Assembly (NCBI GenBank): GCA_031291675.1
Contig: JARLIO010000013.1
Coordinates: 1 to 64,000 of the forward strand
Direction: 5' to 3'
Source: Azospirillaceae bacterium
GTDB taxonomy: Bacteria; Pseudomonadota; Alphaproteobacteria; Azospirillales; Azospirillaceae
DNA length: 64,000 bases
Under the pieces are notes generated by a model that was not told where the DNA came from, ran no database searches, and saw only the letters and a list, made by a program, of their open reading frames with translations. Both the position numbers and the translations under genes were made by a program. Positions 44,147 to 52,525 of the stretch are shown here, piece by piece; within the stretch, counting starts at the first letter, position 1, and each line of letters starts with the position of its first letter.

Positions 44147-44656
44147 ATGAAACCGCAGACAGTGATCGTCAATGACAGGATGCAACAGGGCTACCAGTAC
44201 ATCCTGTCCGAAGCCGAAGGCGCGAATTTCGATCCGGAATTCCAGCCCGACCTGACGCCGCCGGCGATGCTGAGCCTGGGTGTGTTCGGCGGCAAATACA
44301 TGACCGATACCCGCGATGAGTTTCCGGCCGCCTGGTTCGAAAATGCCCGGCTGTCACCGCAGCGCCATGACAAGCGCTTCAACTATTTCGGCGTCGACGC
44401 CAGCCAGCCGCTCTCGGTATGGCGGGACAAGGGCTGGTTATCGCCCGACGATCCGCGCGGCTGGTTTCAATGGTATTGCCGCTATTATCGCGGACGGCGC
44501 CTGCCGGTTGAGGACGCCCGTCAGATCCGGCGCTGGAAGGCGATGCGCCGTCACGTCCGACAGATCCAGAAGAATTGCGAACCCTGTGATCTCGCCTGCC
44601 GGCCCCGGCAGCGCCAGGCGCTGCTGCAATGGGCCTATGACAGCCGGTTCCTGTGA
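44147..44656 (+). CDS. Conserved hypothetical protein (169 aa)
   Basis: I recognise the pattern but no function. The protein has LGVFGGKYMTD, FNYFGVDASQPLSVWRDKGW, DPRGWFQWYCRYYRGRR, RQIRRWKAMRRHVRQIQKNC and ends QRQALLQWAYDSRFL. Its segments rich in W, Y and R suggest a nucleic-acid or small-molecule-binding enzyme rather than a membrane protein. Length is constant in homologues that I remember from alphaproteobacteria. The ATG at 44147 has GGCAGGAG upstream. Followed by a 10-bp hairpin and a repeat element. Confidence 0.7.
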   Translation: MKPQTVIVNDRMQQGYQYILSEAEGANFDPEFQPDLTPPAMLSLGVFGGKYMTDTRDEFPAAWFENARLSPQRHDKRFNYFGVDASQPLSVWRDKGWLSPDDPRGWFQWYCRYYRGRRLPVEDARQIRRWKAMRRHVRQIQKNCEPCDLACRPRQRQALLQWAYDSRFL

Positions 44657-44657
44657 A

Positions 44658-44694
44658 AGCCCACCGGTTCGAGCATCTTGCGACCCGGTGGGCT
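44658..44694 (+). terminator. Hairpin after the conserved hypothetical gene
   Basis: AGCCCACCGG (44658-44667) pairs with CCGGTGGGCT (44685-44694), a perfect 10-bp stem with a 17-base loop starting immediately after the stop codon. No T run follows. Terminator or repeat-derived hairpin. Confidence 0.45.
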
Positions 44695-44768
44695 CCGGTT
44701 TGCCGGAGAAAAGATGACAGAACTGACAATCAAGCGCGGTTTTCGACCCGGCATGACTGGAAACAGCG

Positions 44769-44873
44769 CCAGAGCATTTTCCGACCAAGTGGGTTCCGGT
44801 TGGGCGTAGAAAATGCGACAAAACAAAGATCTAGAGCTGCTTCCGATCCAACGTGATCGGAAATAGCGCTAGA
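44769..44873. repeat. RIME-like palindromic repeat, copy 1
   Basis: The element runs CCAGAGCATTTTCCGACCAA... GTAGAAAATGCGACAAAAC... TAGAGCTGCTTCCGATCC ... GATCGGAAATAGCGC. It holds two inverted-repeat modules. A nearly identical copy in reverse orientation is at 54249-54355. The layout resembles RIME elements of alphaproteobacteria. Confidence 0.8.
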
Positions 44874-45090
44874 AGAGCCGCGTTTCCGGAGTCGTCGCTT
44901 TCGATCGTCCCAGGGATCCGGCGCGCGCTTTGGCCGACCCGGCATTAAGCGCCTGGGCAACGGGTTCAAGAATGGCAAAGACCTGATCGGCGGTGAGATG
45001 ATCCCGGCGCATCACGGCCTGAGCGACAGGGTCATCCAGAAGATCGGCAACGCGGTGGCGCCACGTCGTCGGTGATCCGATGTCGTGCAT
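44869..45090 (-). CDS. Small hypothetical protein (73 aa)
   Basis: From ATG 45090 the product begins MHDIGSPTTWRHRVADLLDD and contains VMRRDHLTADQVFAILEPVAQAL, a helix-loop-helix-like pattern. I do not know a function. The stretch WRHRVADLLDDP resembles short proteins of unknown role in related alphaproteobacteria, which supports it being real. Only a weak ribosome site (CCAGGA, ten bases away) precedes. The 3' end overlaps the RIME-like repeat by about five bases. An earlier start (45147) is open but less likely. Confidence 0.5.
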   Translation of the reverse strand: MHDIGSPTTWRHRVADLLDDPVAQAVMRRDHLTADQVFAILEPVAQALNAGSAKARAGSLGRSKATTPETRLF

Positions 45091-45302
45091 GGGCGGCGTT
45101 CCTGGCGTTTGAAGAACAAGACCGACACGAGCCGGCACCGTTGACATAGGTCGCCGGGGTCAACCGATCAATCGGGCGCGCATTAAGATTTCGTTGAGGT
45201 TTTCGGGCCGCCGCCGAATCACGAAAATCCTACGCTTCCTAACTTGAAACATTACCTATCATAAGCTACCTCATCGTAGGCACTGAAGGGTATTAACCGG
45301 CC

Positions 45303-45824
45303 ATGGATGATCAGCAACCGACACGAACCTTGGGCTTCGTTCTTCACGACGTCGCGCGGCTGATGCGCCGTGATCTGGAACAGCGGGGACGTCTCGCCAA
45401 TCTCACGATGACCCGGGCGCAATGGTCGGTGCTGGCGCATCTGGCGCGCAATCAGGGCATCAATCAGTCCGCTTTGGCGCAGATCCTGGACATCGAGCCG
45501 ATTACGCTGGTCCGGCTGCTCGACAAGCTCGAAGCCGCCCATTTGATCGAGCGCCGCCCGGCGCCGGGTGACCGGCGGTGCCGGCGCCTGTTTCTGACCG
45601 ATCAGGCCACCCCCTTTCTTGAGCAAATCCACGCCCTGGCCGTGCAAACCCGGGCCCGGGCCCTGCACGGCCTGTCACCGGCGCAACGTGAACAACTGAT
45701 GGAACTGTTGCTGGTCATGCGTAGCAATCTTTCAAACCAGAACTGTGATCCGGCCCCGGACCATCTGCCTGACAAGCTGCCTGACAATCTGCCTGACAAT
45801 CTGGAGGATCCCGCTCATGGCTGA
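45303..45824 (+). CDS. MarR-family regulator of the efflux operon
   Basis: The 173-aa protein has the MarR winged helix (INQSALAQILDIEPITLVRLLDKLEAAHLIERRPAPGDRRC). Its last 16 residues (HLPDKLPDNLPDNLED) are encoded by three tandem 12-bp units, an odd repetitive tail. Upstream, TACCTATCATAAGC and TACCTCATCGTAGG (around 45252-45280) are near-direct repeats, a possible operator. It overlaps the next gene by eight bases. It probably represses the emrAB-oprM-type operon and is released by drugs. Confidence 0.88.
   Translation: MDDQQPTRTLGFVLHDVARLMRRDLEQRGRLANLTMTRAQWSVLAHLARNQGINQSALAQILDIEPITLVRLLDKLEAAHLIERRPAPGDRRCRRLFLTDQATPFLEQIHALAVQTRARALHGLSPAQREQLMELLLVMRSNLSNQNCDPAPDHLPDKLPDNLPDNLEDPAHG
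45765..45800. repeat. Three tandem 12-bp repeats at the end of the MarR gene
   Basis: CTGCCTGACAAG, CTGCCTGACAAT and CTGCCTGACAAT are adjacent and in frame, encoding the L-P-D-(K/N) repeats at the C-terminus. They end 16 bases before the next start codon. Confidence 0.85.
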
Positions 45825-46962
45825 TGGCGGCGACATCGCAAGCACAAGCGAGGACGGGTCGGCGGCGGCCCCGGATTTCGTCATGCCGGTGCGGCGACGA
45901 CGGGTGCGGCTGCGCACCCTGATCCGCCCTTTGCTGCTGATTGCCGGACCGCTGGCCGTGCTGATCGGCGTTGGCTGGTTCTGGGTCACCGGCGGCCGCA
46001 TCGTCGCGATCGATGACGCCTATGTCCGCGCCGACAAGGTCGCCTTGTCGACCGACGTTTCCGGCATTGTCAGCGCCGTATTGGTTCAGGACAATCAGCC
46101 GGTCAAGGAAGGCCAGGTCCTGTTCACGCTCGATGATGAGCCGTTCCGTTTGACGCTGCAGCGCGCCGATGCCCAGCTCGGCAGCATCCGCAACCAGATT
46201 CAGTCGGCCAAGGCCAATTATCGACAAAAGCTGAGCGAACTCCAGCTCGCCCGAACCAATATCGACTACAGCCAGCATGAATTTCAGCGCCAGCAAAACC
46301 TGCTGCAACAGCACGTGGCCTCGCAACAGGAATATGACAAGGCCAAAAACACGTTCGATCTGGCCCGCCAGCAGGTACCGGTGATCGAACAACAGATCGC
46401 CGCTCTGGTGGCGGCCCTCGACGGCAATCCCGACCTGCCGGTCGAAGCCTATGTCAGCTATAAACAGGCGCAGGCGCAACGCGACCAGGCGGCGCGCGAT
46501 CTGCGCCATACCACGGTCCGCGCGCCGATGGACGGCATTGTCACCAATGTTCCGGCCCTGCGCCCCGGGGCGTACCTGCCGGCGGCGACCCCCGCCTTTG
46601 CCCTGGTCGCCGACAGCTCGGCCTGGATCGAAGCCCAGCCCAAGGAAACCGAACTGACCTTCGTCAAGCCGGGAGATCCGGTCACGGTGACCGTCGACAC
46701 CTATCCCGACGCGCAATGGCACGGTCACGTCGCCAGCCTCAGTCCGGCCAGCGGCTCGGAATTCAGCCTGCTGCCGGCACAGAATTCCAGTGGCAACTGG
46801 GTCAAGGTGGTGCAACGTATCCCGATCCGGATTGCCATCGACAAACGACCCGACCAGCCATCGCTGCGCGCCGGGATGAGCGCCGTGGTCGAGATCGACA
46901 CCGACCACCACCGCACGCTGCCCTGGGGCATCGGCGTCGCGCTGGGGATGGAGGCGCACTGA
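45817..46962 (+). CDS. EmrA/HlyD-type membrane-fusion protein of a drug efflux pump
   Basis: The 381-aa protein has one transmembrane helix after a basic stretch (LIRPLLLIAGPLAVLIGVGW, about residues 35-54), a lipoyl-like domain (DAYVRADKVALSTDVSG), a coiled-coil hairpin, and the beta-barrel region. It bridges the inner-membrane pump to the outer-membrane channel. Order MarR-MFP-MFS-OMF is the Emr-type tripartite system. Start overlaps the MarR stop. Confidence 0.92.
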   Translation: MADGGDIASTSEDGSAAAPDFVMPVRRRRVRLRTLIRPLLLIAGPLAVLIGVGWFWVTGGRIVAIDDAYVRADKVALSTDVSGIVSAVLVQDNQPVKEGQVLFTLDDEPFRLTLQRADAQLGSIRNQIQSAKANYRQKLSELQLARTNIDYSQHEFQRQQNLLQQHVASQQEYDKAKNTFDLARQQVPVIEQQIAALVAALDGNPDLPVEAYVSYKQAQAQRDQAARDLRHTTVRAPMDGIVTNVPALRPGAYLPAATPAFALVADSSAWIEAQPKETELTFVKPGDPVTVTVDTYPDAQWHGHVASLSPASGSEFSLLPAQNSSGNWVKVVQRIPIRIAIDKRPDQPSLRAGMSAVVEIDTDHHRTLPWGIGVALGMEAH

Positions 46963-48506
46963 TGGCCGAAGCACGCACCCCGCATCTCGGCATGATCACC
47001 GGGTGCGTCATGCTGGCCACCATCATGCAGGCGCTGGATACGACGATTGCCAATGTCGCCCTGCCCTACATGCAGGGCAATCTGTCGGCCAGCCAGGACC
47101 AGATCAACTGGGTCCTGACCTCCTACATCGTCGCCGCCGCGATCATGACGCCGCCCACCGGCTGGCTTGCGGCGCGGTTCGGCCGGCGCCGGCTGTTTCT
47201 GATCTCGGTGTTCGGCTTCACCATTGCCTCGATGCTGTGCGGTGCCGCGACATCCCTGGCCCAGATCGTGTTGTACCGACTGCTTCAGGGTGTGTTCGGG
47301 GCCGCCCTGGTGCCGCTATCCCAGGCGGTGCTGCTGGACAGCTATCCGCCCGAACGCCACGGCGCGGCGATGGCGATGTGGGGCGTCGGGGTCATGGTCG
47401 GTCCGGTCCTGGGGCCGATCCTGGGGGGTTGGCTGACCGAGACCTACACCTGGCGCTGGGTCTTCTATATCAACCTGCCCTTTGGCATCCTGGCGTTCCT
47501 GGGGATTGCGACCTTCATCACCGAAACGCCGGCGCGCTACGGCGCCCGTTTCGACTGGTTCGGCTTTGGCATGCTGAGCCTCGGCGTCGGCGCACTGCAA
47601 ATGATGCTGGACCGCGGTGAGCAGAAGGACTGGTTCTCCTCGACCGAGATCATCACCGAGGCGGTGCTGTCCGCGGTCGGATTCTATCTGTTCCTGGTCC
47701 AGATCCTGACCAGCCGCCAACCGTTCATTTCGCCAAAGCTGTTTCGCGACCGCAACCTGTCGGTCGGGCTGCTGCTGATCTTTGCGGTCGGCATCATCCT
47801 GCTGGCGACGCTGGCCTTGCTGACGCCGTTCCTTCAGACCCTGATCGGCTATCCGGTGTTCGCCGCGGGCCTGATCCAGTCACCACGTGGCATCGGCACC
47901 ATGTTTGCCATGCTTGTGGTCGGCCGTTTGGTCGGCAAGGTTGATACGCGCCTGCTCCTGACGATCGGCTTCGGGCTGACCGCGGCATCGCTGGCCTGGA
48001 TGACCACATTCACCGCCGATGTCAGCAGTCACGATCTGGTGCTCGACGGCTTGCTCCAGGGCGCCGGCCTGGGCTTTACCTTTGTTCCGCTCTCGGCGAT
48101 GACTTTTTCCACGATCGCGGTGGAATTTCGAACCGAGGCCACCGCCTTGTACAGCCTGATGCGCAATCTGGGCAGCAGTATCGGCATCTCGGTGGTCAGT
48201 GCGCTGCTGGCCAGCAACACCCAGATCAACCATGCGCTGCTGGCGACGATGATCACGCCCTATAACGCCGCGTTGCGCCTGCCTGAGATCGCGCGCGCCT
48301 GGAATCCCATGACCGCGGCCGGCCAGACCGCCCTCAACAGTGTGGTCACCCGCGAGGCCACGCTGATCGCCTTCATCGATGATTACAAGTTGATGATGAT
48401 CGTGGCCTTGGCGGTCATTCCCCTGACGCTGCTGCTGCGCCAGAAATCCCGGCGACCCGCCGGGGCCCCCGATGCCGGGCATAGCGCCGCGGCCGCGCTC
48501 GAATGA
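46962..48506 (+). CDS. MFS drug transporter, DHA2 family (EmrB-like)
   Basis: The 514-aa protein has 14 predicted transmembrane helices. Motif LDTTIANVALPYM, the inter-helix motif GWLAARFGRRRLFLIS and the helix-5 motif GPVLGPILGGWLTE mark the DHA2 (14-TMS) drug:H+ antiporters. Start is in an ATG overlapping the emrA stop by one base. It exports hydrophobic drugs with the MFP and OMF neighbours. Confidence 0.93.
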   Translation: MAEARTPHLGMITGCVMLATIMQALDTTIANVALPYMQGNLSASQDQINWVLTSYIVAAAIMTPPTGWLAARFGRRRLFLISVFGFTIASMLCGAATSLAQIVLYRLLQGVFGAALVPLSQAVLLDSYPPERHGAAMAMWGVGVMVGPVLGPILGGWLTETYTWRWVFYINLPFGILAFLGIATFITETPARYGARFDWFGFGMLSLGVGALQMMLDRGEQKDWFSSTEIITEAVLSAVGFYLFLVQILTSRQPFISPKLFRDRNLSVGLLLIFAVGIILLATLALLTPFLQTLIGYPVFAAGLIQSPRGIGTMFAMLVVGRLVGKVDTRLLLTIGFGLTAASLAWMTTFTADVSSHDLVLDGLLQGAGLGFTFVPLSAMTFSTIAVEFRTEATALYSLMRNLGSSIGISVVSALLASNTQINHALLATMITPYNAALRLPEIARAWNPMTAAGQTALNSVVTREATLIAFIDDYKLMMIVALAVIPLTLLLRQKSRRPAGAPDAGHSAAAALE

Positions 48507-50086
48507 ACCACGGTTCGCGCCTCGACAACCCCTGCCAACCGCCTCCTGTTGGACCCCATCGCATCATGCCTCTGGCTCTGCCGACCACGACCCGCACGAT
48601 CATAAGAATGGCCCCGATCGCCGCGGCGATCGCGCTGACCGCCTGCACCGTAGGGCCGGATTTCACGCCACCGGCGTCGCCGGGAACGCCCGGCTATGTC
48701 GCCGCCGGGGACACCACCCAAGCCGACGGCCCGGGTTCCGCGACACAACATGTCGCGTTGGGGCAGAAAATCGCCAGCGACTGGTGGTCACTGTTCCATT
48801 CCCAGGCACTGGACGACGTGATCCGTCAGGCGATCGCCGGCAACCGGACCCTGGCCTCGGCCAAGGCGACGCTGTCCCAGGCGCAGGAACAGATCGCCGC
48901 GGCGCGCGGCGAACAGCTTCCGCACGCCGATCTGTCCGTGGGCGCCGCGCGCGAGGAGGAGGACTACGCCGCTTTTGGCCTGCCCACCAAGAGTGCCACC
49001 TTCAACCTGTTTTCGGTCGGCCCCAGTGTCAGCTATGCGCTTGATGTCTTCGGCGGCCTGCGCCGCGCGCTCGAATCGGCCGAGGCCGATGCCGAGGCGC
49101 AACGCTTCCAACTGGCCGCCGCCTATCTCGTGCTGACCGGCAATGTCGCCGATGACTCGATTGACATTGCGTCGTCACGGGCCGAGCTGCGCGCCCTCGA
49201 CGATATCGTCGGCAATGATCAGCAGAATCTCGATCTGGTCCGCGCCCAGGTCGGCGCCGGCAGCGGAACCGAGGTCGATGTCGCGACGGCACAGAGCCAG
49301 TTGGCCAATGACCGGACCCTGATCCCACCGGTACGCCAGCGCCTGAGCGCGGCGCGGCATGCCGTGTCATTGCTGGTCGGCCGCGCGCCGGCCGACTGGT
49401 CGCCGCCGGCCTTCGACCTCAGCGAATTCACGCTGCCCCGGGAACTGCCGATCACCCTGCCCTCGGATCTGGTCCATGAGCGCCCCGACATCCTGGCGGC
49501 CGAGGCGCAACTTCACGCCGCCAACGCGACGATCGGCGTCGCCACGGCCCGGCTATATCCCCAGATCAACCTGACCGCGGCGATCAGCCAGGGCGCGCTG
49601 AGCGCCCAGAACCTGTTTGACCCCGCCTATACCGGGTGGAGCGTGGGCGCCGGTCTGGTCGCGCCGCTGTTTCATGGCGGTGAGTTGGAAGCCGGACGCC
49701 GGCGCGCGATTGCGGCGCTTCAAGGCTCAATGGCGACCTATCAGCAGACCGTGCTGCAGGCCTTTACGCAGGTTGCCGATGTGCTGCAGGCGCTGATCCA
49801 TGATGACGAGGAAGTCACCGAGCAGCGCCGCGCCCGTGACGCCGCCGATGAGGCCCTGCGCCTGACCCGTCTGCGCTATGCTTCGGGAAGCGTCGGCATT
49901 CTGCCGGTCCTTGATGCGCAGCGCCAGGTCGCACAGTCCCGGCTGGGCTATATCCGCGCCGATGCGCAGCGCTACCACGACTCGATTAAACTCCTCGTCG
50001 CAACCGGGAGTGGCTGGAGAAACGCGGCCCCCGCCGAGGCGACCACGCCGGCGACGGCCACGGTGCACGACATCGCCATGCCCTGA
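48503..50086 (+). CDS. Outer-membrane efflux lipoprotein (NodT/OprM type)
   Basis: The 527-aa protein carries a lipobox (ALTACTVGPDF) after a hydrophobic N-terminal segment. The pattern of two TolC-like repeats follows (SDWWSLFHSQALDDVIRQA, PSDLVHERPDILAAEAQL, and TGWSVGAGLVAPLFHGGELEAGRRRA). It trimerises as the outer-membrane channel. The start overlaps the MFS stop by four bases (ATGA). Later ATGs (48566, 48608) could be the true start because the lipobox is far from the first one. Confidence 0.9.
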   Translation: MNHGSRLDNPCQPPPVGPHRIMPLALPTTTRTIIRMAPIAAAIALTACTVGPDFTPPASPGTPGYVAAGDTTQADGPGSATQHVALGQKIASDWWSLFHSQALDDVIRQAIAGNRTLASAKATLSQAQEQIAAARGEQLPHADLSVGAAREEEDYAAFGLPTKSATFNLFSVGPSVSYALDVFGGLRRALESAEADAEAQRFQLAAAYLVLTGNVADDSIDIASSRAELRALDDIVGNDQQNLDLVRAQVGAGSGTEVDVATAQSQLANDRTLIPPVRQRLSAARHAVSLLVGRAPADWSPPAFDLSEFTLPRELPITLPSDLVHERPDILAAEAQLHAANATIGVATARLYPQINLTAAISQGALSAQNLFDPAYTGWSVGAGLVAPLFHGGELEAGRRRAIAALQGSMATYQQTVLQAFTQVADVLQALIHDDEEVTEQRRARDAADEALRLTRLRYASGSVGILPVLDAQRQVAQSRLGYIRADAQRYHDSIKLLVATGSGWRNAAPAEATTPATATVHDIAMP

Positions 50087-50252
50087 GGCGGCGCATCATT
50101 CGACCGTCAGGGGGGCCCGCGCGCCACCGTCCACGTCCGCACCTGCGGGTCGGCGTCGCCAAGCGCCCGACGGCATGAGTGTGCCGAGCAAGCCGCTGTC
50201 CGCGCACGGAATCCGTCCGGATGGATGCACCACGGCTCCCCTCGTCTTGTGG

Positions 50253-50717
50253 CTATGGCGCTTCTGAAAGCGAACCCAGTGCGGCTTCCAAGAGGGCTTC
50301 GGAGCCAACACCAAAGGGATTGACGATCGTCACCGCGCCGAGGGTGCGCCCCACCTGGCCGTCCTCCGAGAGCAGGAGCCGGCAGCCATGCCGCTTGGCA
50401 GTTGCCCAGATCATCGCGTCCCAAAACGACCAGCCATGGTGTGTCACCGCATCCATGGCGTCGATCAGGCTCGCATCGTCGGCCGCGACGACCGGGAAGA
50501 CATCCCGCCATTGCTGCACGATGTCAGCCGCCCGAGCCGATGGCACGCGGATTTTTGGCCCCGTGAGGGTCCGAAATAGTTCAGCGAGGGCCTGAAGCGT
50601 CAAAACGCAATCGCGCCCGCGAGCACGACGCGTGATGTCGAGGGCCGCGCGGTGGCGGTCACCGGCATCACGGTCGACAGCATAGACCAGGATGTTGGTA
50701 TCGAGCGTGAAACGCAT
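50253..50717 (-). CDS. PIN-domain toxin, VapC type
   Basis: The 154-aa protein has the PIN motif FTLDTNILVYAVDR with the first catalytic Asp at residue 6. Other acidic residues follow in AELFRTLTG and SFWDAMIWATAKRHGCRLLLSEDGQ. VapC-type RNases cleave tRNA or rRNA with Mg2+. The antitoxin gene ends three bases upstream, the usual order. No EcoRI-like or other fusion is seen. Confidence 0.9.
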   Translation of the reverse strand: MRFTLDTNILVYAVDRDAGDRHRAALDITRRARGRDCVLTLQALAELFRTLTGPKIRVPSARAADIVQQWRDVFPVVAADDASLIDAMDAVTHHGWSFWDAMIWATAKRHGCRLLLSEDGQVGRTLGAVTIVNPFGVGSEALLEAALGSLSEAP

Positions 50718-50720
50718 GAT

Positions 50721-50966
50721 TCAACGTTCGTAAAGGCCGTCGCGGTCGCCAGGGGCGCCGCCGAGAGACAGGCCCTTTTCCAAAGTGGCGAGCAAACGCC
50801 CCCACGCCGCGTCACGGGATTCGTCGGCAGGAGGCCGACCGAAGGGGACGAGTTGGGCAACAGGGTCGCCACGGCGGGTGATGATCACGGTTTCGCCCTT
50901 GGCGGCTTGTCCCAGAAGTTCCGAGAACTGGCGGTTGGCATCAGCAGCCGATACGAAACGGGGCAT
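50721..50966 (-). CDS. Phd/YefM-type antitoxin of the VapC toxin
   Basis: The 81-aa protein has the Phd fold MPRFVSAADANRQFSELLGQ, KGETVIITRRGDPVAQLVPF and a charged C-terminal tail. Start at 50966 with AAAGG seven bases upstream; a longer frame to 51023 is unsupported. It binds the toxin and its own promoter. A 5-bp inverted repeat (51031-51044) lies just upstream. Confidence 0.85.
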   Translation of the reverse strand: MPRFVSAADANRQFSELLGQAAKGETVIITRRGDPVAQLVPFGRPPADESRDAAWGRLLATLEKGLSLGGAPGDRDGLYER

Positions 50967-51030
50967 CGCAGCGCCTTTCTGTCGCGTGATCACGATCATC
51001 AGGCAGGCAGGAGTCCGGGTCAAGCCACAG

Positions 51031-51044
51031 TAGTGATAACACTA
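51031..51044. promoter_or_regulatory. Operator-like palindrome of the VapC/Phd pair
   Basis: TAGTGATAACACTA has 5-bp inverted arms (TAGTG/CACTA) with a four-base AT-rich centre. It lies about 65 bases upstream of the antitoxin start, on the promoter side, and is the likely autorepression site. Confidence 0.45.
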
Positions 51045-51259
51045 TGTACCGCCTTCGTCTCGCTCTCGCCGCCGGCGCCGGTCGCGACCCGCTTTGGTCC
51101 TCGACCCGGGTCCGCCGGTGGAACTACCCTGCTGCAAATTGAACCGAATTTTAATGGTTTCTGTGCGAAAATCATCTCAATCGAATTATCCATGATCAGA
51201 CACGGGATCAGTTTTGCCTTTGGGGGCTCTCGCCCTGTCATCGCCGGGAAAGCTTCTTG

Positions 51260-52393
51260 ATGATTCCCTTTAATCGACCGTTTCTTAGCGGGAGGGAGAT
51301 TGAATATATTCGCCAGGCTCATCAGCTTGGCCAATTGGCCGGAAACGGGAAATTTACCAGCGAATGCCAGCACTGGCTCGAACACAAGACCGGTTGTATC
51401 AAATCCCTGCTGACCCATTCCTGCACCGCGGCCCTGGAGATGTGCGCGATCCTGGCCGGGATCGCGCCGGGTGACGAGGTCATCATGCCGTCCTTCACCT
51501 TTGTCTCAACAGCCAATGCCTTTGTCCTGCGGGGCGGCGTGCCGGTGTTCGTCGACATCCGGCCCGACACCCTCAACCTGGACGAAGCCAGGATCGAGGC
51601 CGCCATCACCCCGCGGACCCGCGCCATTGTCGCCGTCCACTATGCCGGCGTATCGTGTGACATGGACGCCATCATGGACATCGCCCGGCGCCACGATCTG
51701 CTGGTGATCGAGGATGCCGCCCAGGGTCTGATGTCCACCCACAAGGGCCGTGCCCTCGGCTCGATCGGACATCTCGGGACCCTCAGCTTTCATGAAACCA
51801 AGAACGTGATCTCCGGCGAAGGCGGCGCGCTGCTGATCAATAGCGCCGATTTCGTCGAACGGGCCGAAATCATCTGGGAAAAGGGAACCAATCGATCCCG
51901 GTTCTTTCGGGGTGACGTCGACAAATACAATTGGATTGATGTTGGTTCATCCTATCTTCCAGGCGAGATCACCGCTGCGTTTCTCCTGGCGCAATTGGAA
52001 CAGGCCGAACCTCTCACGGCAAAGCGCCAGCACTGCTGGCAGCTTTATCATGATTTGCTGGAACCGCTTGAGGCAGCCGGAGTTCTCCGCCGCCCCGTGG
52101 TTCCCGGCGACTGCGGCCACAATGCGCACCTCTATTACGTGCTCCTCGCGCCATTGTTCAGCCGGCGGGCGGTGCTGAAGCAACTCGACGACCACGGCAT
52201 CACGGCCGTGTTTCATTATGTCCCGCTCCATTCCTCGCCGGCCGGCCGGCGCTTCGCCCGAAGCCACGGCACGCTCGCAACGACCGATGATCTGTCCGAA
52301 CGTCTGGTTCGCCTGCCGCTATGGATTGGCCTTGAGGAACAACAGCAGCGCTTCGTCGTCAAGGTTCTCGGCGAGGCGCTCCATGTCCTATGA
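51260..52393 (+). CDS. wecE: dTDP-4-dehydro-6-deoxyglucose aminotransferase, WecE/RffA type
   Basis: The 377-aa PLP protein resembles E. coli WecE over its length: PFNRPFLSGREIEYI, LLTHSCTAALEMCAIL, GDEVIMPSFTFVSTANAFVLRGG, VHYAGV, EDAAQG, and SFHETKN with the PLP lysine K181. It converts dTDP-4-keto-6-deoxy-D-glucose to dTDP-4-amino-4,6-dideoxy-D-galactose. Start ATG 51260; an in-frame TTG precedes. It is followed by a glycosyltransferase and a WecD-like acetyltransferase, giving a compact sugar-modification set. Upstream dTDP-sugar genes are not in the window. Confidence 0.88.
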   Translation: MIPFNRPFLSGREIEYIRQAHQLGQLAGNGKFTSECQHWLEHKTGCIKSLLTHSCTAALEMCAILAGIAPGDEVIMPSFTFVSTANAFVLRGGVPVFVDIRPDTLNLDEARIEAAITPRTRAIVAVHYAGVSCDMDAIMDIARRHDLLVIEDAAQGLMSTHKGRALGSIGHLGTLSFHETKNVISGEGGALLINSADFVERAEIIWEKGTNRSRFFRGDVDKYNWIDVGSSYLPGEITAAFLLAQLEQAEPLTAKRQHCWQLYHDLLEPLEAAGVLRRPVVPGDCGHNAHLYYVLLAPLFSRRAVLKQLDDHGITAVFHYVPLHSSPAGRRFARSHGTLATTDDLSERLVRLPLWIGLEEQQQRFVVKVLGEALHVL

Positions 52394-52525
52394 AACAGGT
52401 GGTTCCCGGCCATGATCCGCCACGCCCGACGACCTTACCGGTTGGCGAAACCATGCCTGGCCGGTTATACCCGGTTCGAACCGCGGCAGCCGGCACATCC
52501 TTGCGTCGAAGGTTTCAGCAATTCC

